From assembly GCF_001280065.1 (NCBI RefSeq), contig NZ_LGEA01000099.1, forward strand, positions 62,001-126,000: 64,000 nucleotides of DNA, written 5' to 3'. The position numbers and the translations under genes were made by a program. The notes below the pieces were generated by a model that was not told the DNA's origin, did no database searches, and saw only the letters and a list, made by a program, of their open reading frames with translations. This DNA comes from Streptomyces sp. NRRL B-1140. GTDB lineage: Bacteria; Actinomycetota; Actinomycetes; Streptomycetales; Streptomycetaceae. This document shows, piece after piece, positions 8,092 through 16,619 of the stretch (position 1 is its first letter; each line of letters begins with the position of its first letter).

Positions 8092-9996
8092 ATGAGGCCG
8101 ACGGCGGACGCGGGTGCGCTGGAGCGGCTGTACGGGGCGGACGTGCCGCCCTTCGCGCTGCTGCGCAGGCAGCACCCCGGGGCACCCGGACCGGCCCCGG
8201 TGGAGCTGCTGTTCGGGGCGGTCGAGACCGCGGAGTCCATCGAGGCCGTGCAGACCGTCCGGTCACCGGACGGGGCGGGTGCGACCGGTGCAGCGCCCGG
8301 TCCCGGTCTGCTGGCGCTGCTGCCGTTCCGGCTGCTGACGGAACACGGTCTGCCGTGCCACGACGACGGTACGCCGCTGCGGGTGCTGCGGGTGCGCGAG
8401 CACCACGTCCTGCCGGAGGACGCGTTCACCGGCCGACACGCGCCGGCGCAACAGCCGGTGGAGTGGCAGGACGCCGGGTTCACGACGACCGACGCGCAGT
8501 ACGAGGACCTGGTACGGGAGTTCGTGGCGTCGGACGCGGCGCGGGACGGGCTGAACGTCCTGCTGCGCCGGGACTGGACCGCGCGGCTTCCGAATTTCCG
8601 ACCCGCGGCGGCGGTGGAGCTGTTCCGGCGGCTGCTGACCACGGAGTCGGGTGCGTACTGGACCTTCGTCGTACACACCGGGGGCACGCGGCCGGTCACC
8701 CTGGTGGGCGCGAGCCCGCAGGGGCATGTGGGCGTCGAGCGCGGCCGGGTGGTGATGAACCCGCTGTGCGGCACGTACCGGCGTCCGCCCGAGGGGACGC
8801 GCGCCGGGGACCTGCTCGCCTTCCTCGCCGACCGCAAGGAGTCGGAGGAGCTGGCGACCACGGTCGACGCGGAGCTGGCGGTGCTGTGCGGGCTGGCCGG
8901 GCCGGGGGTACGGGTGGAGGGGCCGTTCCTGCGCGAGATGGCGCACCTGGTGCACACCCAGTGCCGCATCAGCGGGCCCGCGGCGGCCGGGGCCCGGGAG
9001 ACCCTCGCGCGGGCCCTGTTCGCGTCGACGGTGGTGGGCAGCCCGTACGCGCGGGCGTGCCGGGCGATCCACCGGTACGAGGCGACCGGGCGCGGCTACT
9101 ACGGCGGTCTCCTCGCGCTGATCGGCCGCGACGGGGCCGGCGAGGAGGAGCTGGACACGGCGGCGGTGATCCGGACCCTGATCGTGGACCACCGGGGCGA
9201 GGCACGGCTGTCGGTGGGGGCGACCGTGGGCGGCCGGTCGTCGCCGGAGGCGGAGGCGGCCGAGACGCGGGCCAAGGCACGGGCGGTGCTGAGCGCCCTC
9301 ACGGCGGACGTTCCCGCCGCCGGGCCGGCGCGCACGCCCCGCGCCCGCACCGACCCGGACCTGGACGCGGCGGTACGGGACGCCCTGGCCCGGCGGCACG
9401 CGGCGCTGTCGTCGTTCTGGACGCGGGGCGCCGCCGCACCGCCCATGGACGCCGCCCCGGTGCTGGTGCTCGACCCGGGCGGCGAGGCCCCCACCGAACT
9501 GGCGGCCCTGTTGCACCTGGTGACCGCGGTGCACGGCCCGGCCGAGGTGGTCCGCCACGACACCCCCGGCGTGGCCGGCATCCTGGTCCGGCACCCGGCG
9601 CCGGTGCTGCTGGCGTCCGGGCCGGGCCGCCCCGACGACCCCGGGTGCGCACGGATGGCGGGACTGCGCCGCACTGCGGCGGCCCTGGTCCGGGAGCGGC
9701 CGCCCGACGGGCCCCCGGTGGCGGGAGTGGGCCTCGGCTTCCAGGTGCTGGCGCTGGCCGCCCTGCCGGACGCCCGGGTCGTGCCGAGGAAGGGCGGGGC
9801 CGGGCCGGCGCGGGAGGTGGAGGTCTTCGGACGGCCGGTCACCGCCGCCTTCCGCAACGCCCACACGATCGTGTCGGGCCCCGACGGGCGCGAGGTGATC
9901 GCGCTGCGCGAACGTGCCGTGCGGGGCGTGCAGTTCCGCCCGGAGTCGGTGCTGACCACCGACGGGGCCGGGGTGCTGCGCCGACTCCTCGGCTGA
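8092..9996 (+). CDS. PhzE-like chorismate aminating synthase with a degenerate glutaminase domain
   Basis: A 634-residue fusion of a chorismate-binding domain (about residues 110-400) and a class I glutamine amidotransferase domain (about 455-634). The block MNPLCGTYRRP near residue 222, FLADRKESEE near 244, REMAHLVHT near 281 and TVVGSP near 313 resemble PhzE, which makes 2-amino-2-deoxyisochorismate, more than TrpE. A 3-hydroxyanthranilate branch, as in limazepine-type PBDs, would start this way. The glutaminase elbow reads GVGLGFQ instead of GVCLGHQ, so the catalytic Cys is Gly547; GVQFHPES has become GVQFRPES, so the catalytic His is Arg616; Glu618 remains. The amidotransferase half should not hydrolyse glutamine. 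ATG at 8092 follows GGGAGGGAG. Confidence 0.85.
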   Translation: MRPTADAGALERLYGADVPPFALLRRQHPGAPGPAPVELLFGAVETAESIEAVQTVRSPDGAGATGAAPGPGLLALLPFRLLTEHGLPCHDDGTPLRVLRVREHHVLPEDAFTGRHAPAQQPVEWQDAGFTTTDAQYEDLVREFVASDAARDGLNVLLRRDWTARLPNFRPAAAVELFRRLLTTESGAYWTFVVHTGGTRPVTLVGASPQGHVGVERGRVVMNPLCGTYRRPPEGTRAGDLLAFLADRKESEELATTVDAELAVLCGLAGPGVRVEGPFLREMAHLVHTQCRISGPAAAGARETLARALFASTVVGSPYARACRAIHRYEATGRGYYGGLLALIGRDGAGEEELDTAAVIRTLIVDHRGEARLSVGATVGGRSSPEAEAAETRAKARAVLSALTADVPAAGPARTPRARTDPDLDAAVRDALARRHAALSSFWTRGAAAPPMDAAPVLVLDPGGEAPTELAALLHLVTAVHGPAEVVRHDTPGVAGILVRHPAPVLLASGPGRPDDPGCARMAGLRRTAAALVRERPPDGPPVAGVGLGFQVLALAALPDARVVPRKGGAGPAREVEVFGRPVTAAFRNAHTIVSGPDGREVIALRERAVRGVQFRPESVLTTDGAGVLRRLLG

Positions 9997-10021
9997 CTCC
10001 CCCGGCCCCGCCGGCGCGGGC

Positions 10022-11470
10022 TCAGGACTCCCCGGCCGCCGCGCCGAGTTCCACCAGGGTGCGGGCCGCGGACTCCAGCGCAAAGGTCATCGAGCCGCCG
10101 TTGGGCTCGAAACCGGCGTGGTCGCCGGCGAAGTGGATGCGCCCCTCGGGCCTGCGGATCACCGGCATGAGGGCGCTGTGCCCGCGCTCGGGCAGGATGT
10201 ACGCGCCCTCGGCGTACGGGCGCTGGTCCCAGCAGACGGACGTGCCGGTCTCGAAGTGCTCCCGGGCACCCGGCAGCATCCGTTCGACCTCGTCGAGCAC
10301 GAAGCCGAGGCGCTCCTCCTCGGTCATGACCGACACCGCCCGCGCCCGCCACCCCGTCATCAGGCACTCCAGGATCTTGCGGGGGCCGGGGAGCCGGGGC
10401 GTGGCGTCGCGTATCCAGCGGATGGGCAGGTCGGTGGAGAAGCTGGCGTTGTGCTGCGGCCAGAACTGGCGGCGCATCTGGAGGTAGACGCGGACGATCG
10501 AGGCGTACTTCACCCGGCGCATCACGTCGTGCTTGGCGTCGGAGAGGCCCGCTTCGGTGAAGTCGATGTGCCGGATCGCACTGAACGGGACGGTGACGAC
10601 GACCCGTTCGGCCTCCAGGGTCTGCATCCGGCCGTGGGCGAGGACAGTGACCCGGGCCCGCTCGGCGTCCTGCTCCACGCGGACCACCGGACGGCGGTAG
10701 TGGACGCGGCTCTTGAGCCGCTCCGCGAAGGCCTGCGGGAAGCGGTCGGTGCCGCCCTTCACCTTGGCCCAGCGCGGGTCGGCGTTGCCCAGCGAGTGCG
10801 GGCTCGCCTCGTGGCGCAGCCAGGACAGCGCGGACGCCGACTTCAGGTCGCCGCCGCGCATCTCCAGGAAGAGGGGCTCCATGAGGTCGATCGCCGCCTG
10901 GGAGGCACCCCGGTCGGTGAGGACCTCGTGCACGGAGAGGTGGTCGTAGGGGGCGAGGCGCTGGGTGACCGCCCAGTCGGGGGCGCTCAGGTCGGGCTGG
11001 AGGCTGTCGGCGACAGCCGAGACGTACCGCTCGATCATGCCGGCGACGCCGAGGTCCTTCTCGTGCGGGTGCAGGTCGAGCCCGGCCTCGGCGACGGACT
11101 CCGGGTCCGGGGTGAAGAAGCGGCCCCGCGCGAAGTAGGAGAAGGTGGTGCCGAGGAGGTCGGCGGTGTCCGTCTCGACGCCGAGTTCGCGCAGGTAGTG
11201 CATGGCGTAGTGGCAGTGCGGGGTGAGCGTCATCGCGCCGGCCTCGGCGTGCAGGCCGTCGGCGAACGGCGCCCTTAAGGTATACGCGCGCCCGCCGGGC
11301 CGGTCGGACGCCTCCAGGACGGTCACCTCGCAGTCCCGCGCGGCGAGTTCGTGGGCGACGGCCAGTCCGGCGAGTCCGGCGCCGACGACGATGACGGATC
11401 GCGGGGGCCGCAGCCCCGGCAGTCCGCTGTCGAAGGCATGTCGTACCTCGGTCTGAGTGGCTTCCCGCAT
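10022..11470 (-). CDS. FAD-dependent amine oxidase / L-amino acid oxidase family protein
   Basis: A 482-residue flavin amine oxidase. VIVVGAGLAGLAVAHELA (residues 26-43) is the dinucleotide-binding fold, followed by VLEASDRPGGRAYT, the GG-doublet that is a hallmark of monoamine and amino acid oxidases. The C-terminal HFAGDHAGFEPNGGSM segment closes over the flavin. There is no signal peptide. The substrate is not evident; a tryptophan or other amino acid, or a biosynthetic intermediate of the adjacent PBD-like cluster, are possibilities. It converges on the PhzE-like gene with 25 bases between. Leu65 is a TTA codon, which favours membership of the bldA-controlled cluster rather than primary metabolism. 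Confidence 0.8.
   Translation of the reverse strand: MREATQTEVRHAFDSGLPGLRPPRSVIVVGAGLAGLAVAHELAARDCEVTVLEASDRPGGRAYTLRAPFADGLHAEAGAMTLTPHCHYAMHYLRELGVETDTADLLGTTFSYFARGRFFTPDPESVAEAGLDLHPHEKDLGVAGMIERYVSAVADSLQPDLSAPDWAVTQRLAPYDHLSVHEVLTDRGASQAAIDLMEPLFLEMRGGDLKSASALSWLRHEASPHSLGNADPRWAKVKGGTDRFPQAFAERLKSRVHYRRPVVRVEQDAERARVTVLAHGRMQTLEAERVVVTVPFSAIRHIDFTEAGLSDAKHDVMRRVKYASIVRVYLQMRRQFWPQHNASFSTDLPIRWIRDATPRLPGPRKILECLMTGWRARAVSVMTEEERLGFVLDEVERMLPGAREHFETGTSVCWDQRPYAEGAYILPERGHSALMPVIRRPEGRIHFAGDHAGFEPNGGSMTFALESAARTLVELGAAAGES
11276..11278 (-). other. TTA leucine codon in the amine oxidase gene
   Basis: Codon for Leu65 (context RAYTLRAPF), inside a CCTTAAGG palindrome that is strikingly AT-rich against its surroundings. 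Confidence 0.85.
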
Positions 11471-12066
11471 GGCGTGCTCCGTTTCCGTGGTTCGGTGGCT
11501 CGACGGCTCCGTGCTGCGGTGGTTCAGCGGCCCGATGGCCGAATACCCGTACCTGTGCCGCTACTTGTTCGTCTACCACCTGCCGCCGGGGCCATGTTCC
11601 GGCCGGCACGCCTGTGCGGAAGCCCGGTACGTTGCCGGACAGCCCCTCAGACGGAGCTGCGGGAGTGCCGGAAGGGTCGACGGCCCGTGATCCTCGACTC
11701 GGACGCCGTAGCGCGGGTCTCAGGTGGCTGACCTGGGCAGTCGTTGAGGCTCTCCTGAGGTTCTGAGTGATTGAATCGAGTCAACATCATTCAACCTTCA
11801 CAGGTCCCCCGCAGGGCATCCATGGGTTCAAACTCTCTATTTGCCCGGTTCGACCCTTCCGAATTCGGCACATGCCGGGAACGATCAAATTCGGCCAGCC
11901 CTCGAAGCATGTCTGCCTCGAATGATCACCCGCGCGTTACTGTTCGTGCCCCCTCGGACGCTCGTTCGACGAGTCGGGTCAACACCCCCAACCACCTGTG
12001 GTTCTCAAGCGAACAGTGTGCGTCTGGAGGGCAGCGACCCGCCCGGTGTACCAGAAGGACATCTCA
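11471..12066. other. Intergenic spacer between divergent genes
   Basis: About 600 bases between the amine oxidase and the secreted-protein gene, without a convincing gene. GC falls noticeably from about 11740 onward. A loose inverted repeat TTGAAT/ATTCAA with a 12-base gap lies near 11773-11796. The small open frames here lack ribosome-binding sites and family resemblance. The segment probably carries promoters for both flanking genes and marks a join between unlike DNAs. Confidence 0.5.
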
Positions 12067-14328
12067 GTGACTCATCCACATGCGCAGGGGGCACCTCCTG
12101 CACGCCGTACTCGGCTTGCGGTGCACGCCGCCTGCCTGACGGCCCTCCTCGCAGGCGGGATCACGATCCCGAGTCCGCTCTTCTCGCCCGTCGCGCAGGC
12201 CGCCGAATCGTGCCGAAGCCACGTTGCCGCATACGTGATGGAAGCGACCCCCGGTACGGGCTGGACCAACGTCGCCAAGCCGCGCCTGCTGCGGAAGTAC
12301 GTCGACTGGGATCCCAAGAACGGCGATACCAACGGCACGATGCTCGACACCGGCAAGACGGCGCAAATTCCTTACGGGAGCCGAGTGTTCACCGGTGGGC
12401 AGGGCGTGATCTACGAGATCACCAATGAGGGCGTCCTGAAGTCCTACAAGGACAAGACCGACACCGGTGGCAGCTTGCTGGCCCCCGCGCGCACGTACGA
12501 CGTGAACTGGACCACCCGCAAGCGGGTCTGGTCCAACGGCAGCCGCATCTTCTCCGTCCATGAAGGCGGCAAGCTTGAGGTGTTCAAGCAGAGCGATCCG
12601 GCCACCGGAGCAGGAACGGTGAGCCTCCTCGGTACGCTGCCGTCCGACAGACCGGGCGTCCTCGCGTTCAAGAACGCCGATGACGTCTGGGCGGCCGGCA
12701 ATCGGATCTTCACGCTGAAGGACGGAGAGATCCGCGCCTGGGACTACCGTGAGGAGGGAACCATACCGGTCCTGCCGGACAGCGGCGTTCTCCTCGCTTC
12801 AGGTCTGACTGACGCGGTCAACGGATGGAGCCCGGGACCGGGCTCCGTCTACACCGCCACCAGCGCGAGGGACTACTCCGGCATCGTCAGAAGCTACACG
12901 GGAACCACCGCGCTGGCCTTGGCCAACGATGATGTCATGACCGGCCTGTACGGCGACGTGTTCGCCGATACCGCCTCGTGCCTGGTGGATGCGCCGGACA
13001 CCAAGCCCCTTCTCGGCAGCATGCCGACCGAGACGGAGACTCCTCCACCAGCCGTTACGGATGACACCGCGGGCTCCGAGCCCGTGGACCCCGCGCAGTT
13101 CTCGGGCAAGTTCGTCCTGGGCGACGGTCGGCCGGCCGCCGGCATGACCGTTCGAGTGGAGGCCGACAACGTCACTGAGGAAAGCGCCACGGAGAGCGAG
13201 CTGACCACGCTCGGTACCGCGACCACAGCGTCGGACGGCACGTGGAAGCTCGAGCTCCCGGCCACGCTTCCTGCCTCCGTGAGCAGCGCGGCCGCTGAGA
13301 ACGGCGGGGCCGTCAACGCCATGGCCAGCGTGATGGGGAAGACCTCCACCGGCGTGCCGATGCGCGGTGTGGACCATGTGACCGCAGCGCCGGCCACCGC
13401 CCCCGCCACCGCTCAGGCGCTGGCCGCAACGGCGGCGGAGGACTCCGCGAAGCCGGCACCGGTCCTCCCCCTCGTCGAGGACACCGCACCACAGCCGACC
13501 GAGCAGGAGTACACCCAGAGCTGGGGCGCGCAGCAAGAGGCCCTGGCGCAGGACACCCTCGGCGACAGCCCGCTGCCCATGTGGCAGAGCGATGTGGGCA
13601 ACCCCTCCAACGCCGACCCGTACATGGTCGGTGGTGTGGACACGAAGCGGATGTCCATCGAGCCGTATGACGGCGGATGCGACAAGACCAGTGAAAAGGT
13701 CGTCGACAAGAAGACCTACTACACGACCGTCGCGGAAGGACATGCCTACTGGGACGCCAAGGCCAGCGTGGACTACGACCAGAAGCTCGCCTCCAACATG
13801 GAGGTCGCGGTGAAGACCGGTTCGAACTGGTCGATCCAGGGCTCGGTGACGCTCGGTTCCTCGATGTCCGTCACTACCGGATACACCAACCGGGGGCCGC
13901 ACTTCGCCAAGCAGTGGAAGGTGCCCATCCAGTACAAGAAGATCAAGATGATCTGGAAGTGCGGTGGTGGCAACACCTTCACCCAGTACAAGATTCAGGC
14001 CGGGAAGTACCATGTCCCCGCCGGCGGCGCCACCGGCAAGTACGGCAAGGACGTGCGCAACAAGGACGGTATGACCGCCTACTACAACTCCCCGAAGTCC
14101 CATCGGGCCTACGTGGAACGCGGAGCGTACTTCCAGCTTTCCAAGAACCGGAGCATCAAATGGTCCGGGGCGGTCACTGCCTTCGGTGTCACCCTGGGCG
14201 GCTCCACGCAGTTCGACAGGGAACACAAGCAGCGCATCACCGCGGGAATGAAGACGGGGTCCCGGCACGACATCTGGGGGAAGAATGACAGGGTCTCGGG
14301 CAAGCCGGGCATTTTCTTCTCGTTCTAG
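12067..14328 (+). CDS. Large secreted beta-rich protein of unknown function
   Basis: A 753-residue exported protein. The GTG at 12067 is preceded by AGAAGGA and opens a signal peptide: RRTR, a hydrophobic stretch at about 18-40, and an AQA-AES cleavage site near residue 45. Residues about 46-320 contain short repeats such as VFTGGQGVIYEI, RIFSVHEGGKLEVF and RIFTLKDGEIRAW, which look like blades of a tachylectin-like propeller. About 355-440 resembles an Ig/CNA-B-type domain (FSGKFVLGDGRPAAGMTV). The last 220 residues alternate polar and hydrophobic residues, suggesting a long beta-sheet. Base composition is lower in GC than the flanks. I cannot name a family; a surface or pore-forming role is only a thought. 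Confidence 0.7.
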   Translation: MTHPHAQGAPPARRTRLAVHAACLTALLAGGITIPSPLFSPVAQAAESCRSHVAAYVMEATPGTGWTNVAKPRLLRKYVDWDPKNGDTNGTMLDTGKTAQIPYGSRVFTGGQGVIYEITNEGVLKSYKDKTDTGGSLLAPARTYDVNWTTRKRVWSNGSRIFSVHEGGKLEVFKQSDPATGAGTVSLLGTLPSDRPGVLAFKNADDVWAAGNRIFTLKDGEIRAWDYREEGTIPVLPDSGVLLASGLTDAVNGWSPGPGSVYTATSARDYSGIVRSYTGTTALALANDDVMTGLYGDVFADTASCLVDAPDTKPLLGSMPTETETPPPAVTDDTAGSEPVDPAQFSGKFVLGDGRPAAGMTVRVEADNVTEESATESELTTLGTATTASDGTWKLELPATLPASVSSAAAENGGAVNAMASVMGKTSTGVPMRGVDHVTAAPATAPATAQALAATAAEDSAKPAPVLPLVEDTAPQPTEQEYTQSWGAQQEALAQDTLGDSPLPMWQSDVGNPSNADPYMVGGVDTKRMSIEPYDGGCDKTSEKVVDKKTYYTTVAEGHAYWDAKASVDYDQKLASNMEVAVKTGSNWSIQGSVTLGSSMSVTTGYTNRGPHFAKQWKVPIQYKKIKMIWKCGGGNTFTQYKIQAGKYHVPAGGATGKYGKDVRNKDGMTAYYNSPKSHRAYVERGAYFQLSKNRSIKWSGAVTAFGVTLGGSTQFDREHKQRITAGMKTGSRHDIWGKNDRVSGKPGIFFSF

Positions 14329-14842
14329 CCTGCTGGTCGCGATCGCTGTCGTTGCGCTCAGTGCCTGCTCGTCCCCGACAGACTCGGTCAAGTCCGGCCG
14401 GGCACTGGCGAGCGAGGGCGCCCAGTCCAGCGGCGTCGTGGGGACCGAGCATGCCAAGGTCGGTGAGACGTGGTGGTTCGCGCTGCCCGTACCGGCCAAC
14501 ACCACCTCGCACCCTATCGAGATCACTGACGTGGCAGTGATCCACGTTCCCCACGGAATCAAGGTGCTGAAGTACGGCGCGTACAGCAAGGTGGACACCG
14601 AGGGCGTCCCCCTTCTGGTACGTGAAGGCGGTGACGCCCCCGACTTCGCCAGACTGACCAACCACATCGACAAGCCGGTGAAGGTAGCCCCCGGCGCCGA
14701 GAGCGACATCTTCTACCTTGCCAAACTGAAGATCACCTCTCCCCCTCGGGGAAGCGCCCGAGAGTGCCGGTTCGACTACCGGCAGGGCGACCAGGACTAC
14801 ACACAGACCCTCGACTGTGAAGTGGAACTGAAAACCGGCTAG
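14285..14842 (+). CDS. Small lipoprotein coupled to the secreted protein
   Basis: A 185-residue predicted lipoprotein. SRSSLLVAIAVVALSAC is a short signal with lipobox LSAC and lipidated Cys28. The ATG at 14285 follows GGGGGA and overlaps the last 44 bases of the upstream gene in another frame, so the two are translationally coupled. The mature part (WWFALPVPANTTSHPIEITD onward) looks like a beta-sandwich and has two late cysteines, in ARECRFDY and TLDCEVEL, that could form a disulfide. It may anchor, chaperone or neutralise the secreted partner. No family recognised. Confidence 0.7.
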   Translation: MTGSRASRAFSSRSSLLVAIAVVALSACSSPTDSVKSGRALASEGAQSSGVVGTEHAKVGETWWFALPVPANTTSHPIEITDVAVIHVPHGIKVLKYGAYSKVDTEGVPLLVREGGDAPDFARLTNHIDKPVKVAPGAESDIFYLAKLKITSPPRGSARECRFDYRQGDQDYTQTLDCEVELKTG

Positions 14843-14885
14843 GCACTGCGGGCCGGTACGGCACGCGGACAAGGGCAACGGACGC

Positions 14886-14918
14886 CAGGTCCTGCTTCGA
14901 ACCACGAAGCAGGACCTG
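14886..14918. terminator. Strong bidirectional terminator
   Basis: A 14-bp perfect hairpin (arms 14886-14899 and 14905-14918, core AGGTCCTGCTTCG) with a 5-base AACCA loop between the convergent lipoprotein and TetR genes. Confidence 0.75.
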
Positions 14919-15028
14919 CGCGCGTTCACGGAGCGGCAGTTGGGGACGGGCAAGTGGTGCCGCTCGAGTCCCACACCAGGCACCAGGCCCCGGCGCAAGC
15001 CCCGTGCCCGCGGTCTGCCGCGCCGGGG

Positions 15029-15616
15029 TCAGCCGGTCATGAGCCGGCGGAGCAGGTCGACGAGAGGCTGAACGGGGACGGTGGGGTCGAACGCGCGCTG
15101 GACGCCGATGCCGATCCCGAGGCTGAGCAGGGTCAAGGCGGCGGTGTCCGCGGGCATGTGGGGCGTGCGGCCCAGTTCCCGCATCTGCACCCGGATGAGG
15201 TCCGCGAGGGTCTCGGTGACGGCGCGCCGTCGGTGGGCGAGTTGTTCGCAGACCTGTGCGTCGTGGCGGTTGGCGGTGGCGAACTCGACTTCCAGCGCGG
15301 TCCACGAGCTGTCACCGATGTGCTGCTCGGCCCACCGCGCGAAACCAGCGATCCGGTCCTCCAAGCGGGGCGCTTCGCCCATCGCGGCGGCGATGTAGGC
15401 CACTTGCTGCAGGGCGATGCGGTCAAGGACGGCCAGGCAGAGCTCGTTCTTGGTCGCGAAGTTGGAGTACACCGCACCCTTCGAGTAGCCGGCGGCCTCC
15501 GCTACCCGCTCGATGGAGGTCGTCGTGAAGCCGTCGCGCAGGAAGAGCTCGTGAGCGGTGTCGAGGACGTGTTCGCGGGTGCGGGCCTGGCTCTCGGCCC
15601 GGGTCAGTCTTGCCAC
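15029..15616 (-). CDS. TetR-family transcriptional regulator
   Basis: A 195-residue TetR-type repressor. The N-terminal helix-turn-helix lies at about residues 12-58 (LFLRDGFTTTSIERVAEAAGYSKGAVYSNF is the classical signature). The C-terminal half is a helical ligand-binding and dimerisation domain typical of the AcrR-like branch. The start is GTG at 15616. It is divergent from the patatin/monooxygenase operon with only 58 bases between the starts, so it most likely represses that operon and itself from a shared operator. Confidence 0.9.
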   Translation of the reverse strand: MARLTRAESQARTREHVLDTAHELFLRDGFTTTSIERVAEAAGYSKGAVYSNFATKNELCLAVLDRIALQQVAYIAAAMGEAPRLEDRIAGFARWAEQHIGDSSWTALEVEFATANRHDAQVCEQLAHRRRAVTETLADLIRVQMRELGRTPHMPADTAALTLLSLGIGIGVQRAFDPTVPVQPLVDLLRRLMTG

Positions 15617-15638
15617 GCCTGCACATTACCGCTAGCTT

Positions 15639-15666
15639 CCGGATTCCATTGATATCTGAATTCCGG
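15639..15666. promoter_or_regulatory. Probable TetR operator in the divergent spacer
   Basis: Half-sites CCGGA (15639-15643) and TCCGG (15662-15666) flank an AT-rich centre containing GATATC, giving an imperfect dyad that almost fills the 58-base spacer. Binding is inferred from position. Confidence 0.4.
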
Positions 15667-15674
15667 GAGAATCC

Positions 15675-16619
15675 ATGGCCTTACGGCGTGCGCTGGTGGT
15701 CGGGTGCGGCGGCACGCTCGGCTTCGCCTGGACGGTCGCCGCGCTCACCGCGGTGGAAGAGCAACTGGACTGGGACGCGCGGACCGCCGAGGTGTGCGTG
15801 GGGACGTCCGCCGGAGCGGAGGTCGTGTCCGCTCTTGGCTCCGGGCGGTCCGTGTCCGATCTGCTCGCGGCCGTCCGGGGAGAGCCCGGTGCGGACCCGG
15901 TGCTGCTCGGACATGTCCGCGCCCATCCGGGTGCGCTGCCTCCCTTCCCGTGGCCCGGGTTGCCGGGGGCCGGACTGACGGCGGCTGCCGTACGCGGCCG
16001 GGTCTCGCCGGGTGCCGGGCTGGTGGGCCTGCTACCGCGCGGCCGGGGTGATGCGGAGTGGCTGCGTCGATTCGGGGCCGCGCTGGCGAAGGACCGCCCC
16101 TGGCCGCGGTCCACACGCACGTGGCTCGTCGCGGCCGACGCGCGCTCGGGCCGGCGGGTCGCGTTCGGGGCGCCGGGAGCGCCGGACACCGACCTGGGCA
16201 GCGCGATCGCCGCGTCCTGGGCGATCCCGGGCTGGTTCCCACCGGTGCGGATCGACGGGCGGACCTACCTCGACGGCGGGGCGGTGTCCCCGACCTCGGC
16301 GGATCTCCTCGCCCCCCTCGGACTGGACGAGGTGGTGATCGTCGCGCCCATGTCCTCCTCCGGGGGCGCACCCGCCACCGGCCTGAGCCGTCTCGAACGG
16401 GTCCTGCGCCGCTGGATGACCCGGACCGTCGACGCGGAGGAGCGCCTGTTGCGGGCGGCGGGCTGCCGTGTCGTCCGGATCGAGCCCGGCGTGGAGGAAC
16501 TGGCCGTGATGGGGGCCAACTTCATGGACCCGCGACGGCGTGGGGCCACCCTCGACGTCTCCCTGCGCACCGCACCCGGCCGCGTCGAGCGGGCCATCGA
16601 CAGGAGCATCACGGTATGA
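15675..16619 (+). CDS. Patatin-like phospholipase / esterase
   Basis: A 314-residue patatin-fold hydrolase. The oxyanion loop GCGGTLG is at residues 10-16, the nucleophile elbow GTSAG has Ser45, and the catalytic Asp is in YLDGGAVSP near residue 200, so the Ser-Asp dyad is complete. These enzymes release fatty acids from lipids or cleave other esters. The third codon is TTA. The stop overlaps the ATG of the monooxygenase gene (ATGA), so hydrolysis and oxidation probably act on one substrate: a Baeyer-Villiger enzyme makes an ester that an esterase can open. Confidence 0.85.
   Translation: MALRRALVVGCGGTLGFAWTVAALTAVEEQLDWDARTAEVCVGTSAGAEVVSALGSGRSVSDLLAAVRGEPGADPVLLGHVRAHPGALPPFPWPGLPGAGLTAAAVRGRVSPGAGLVGLLPRGRGDAEWLRRFGAALAKDRPWPRSTRTWLVAADARSGRRVAFGAPGAPDTDLGSAIAASWAIPGWFPPVRIDGRTYLDGGAVSPTSADLLAPLGLDEVVIVAPMSSSGGAPATGLSRLERVLRRWMTRTVDAEERLLRAAGCRVVRIEPGVEELAVMGANFMDPRRRGATLDVSLRTAPGRVERAIDRSITV
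15681..15683 (+). other. TTA leucine codon at position 3 of the patatin gene
   Basis: ATG GCC TTA: an early TTA, the position where bldA dependence is usually strongest. Confidence 0.8.

Noticed and set aside
8092..9996. Simple anthranilate synthase (TrpEG) for tryptophan
   Set aside because: Core blocks are closer to PhzE, the glutaminase is degenerate, and the neighbours are secondary-metabolism genes.
11457..12066. Small plus-strand frames in the 11.5-12.0 kb spacer
   Set aside because: No ribosome sites, no family resemblance; better read as promoter region.
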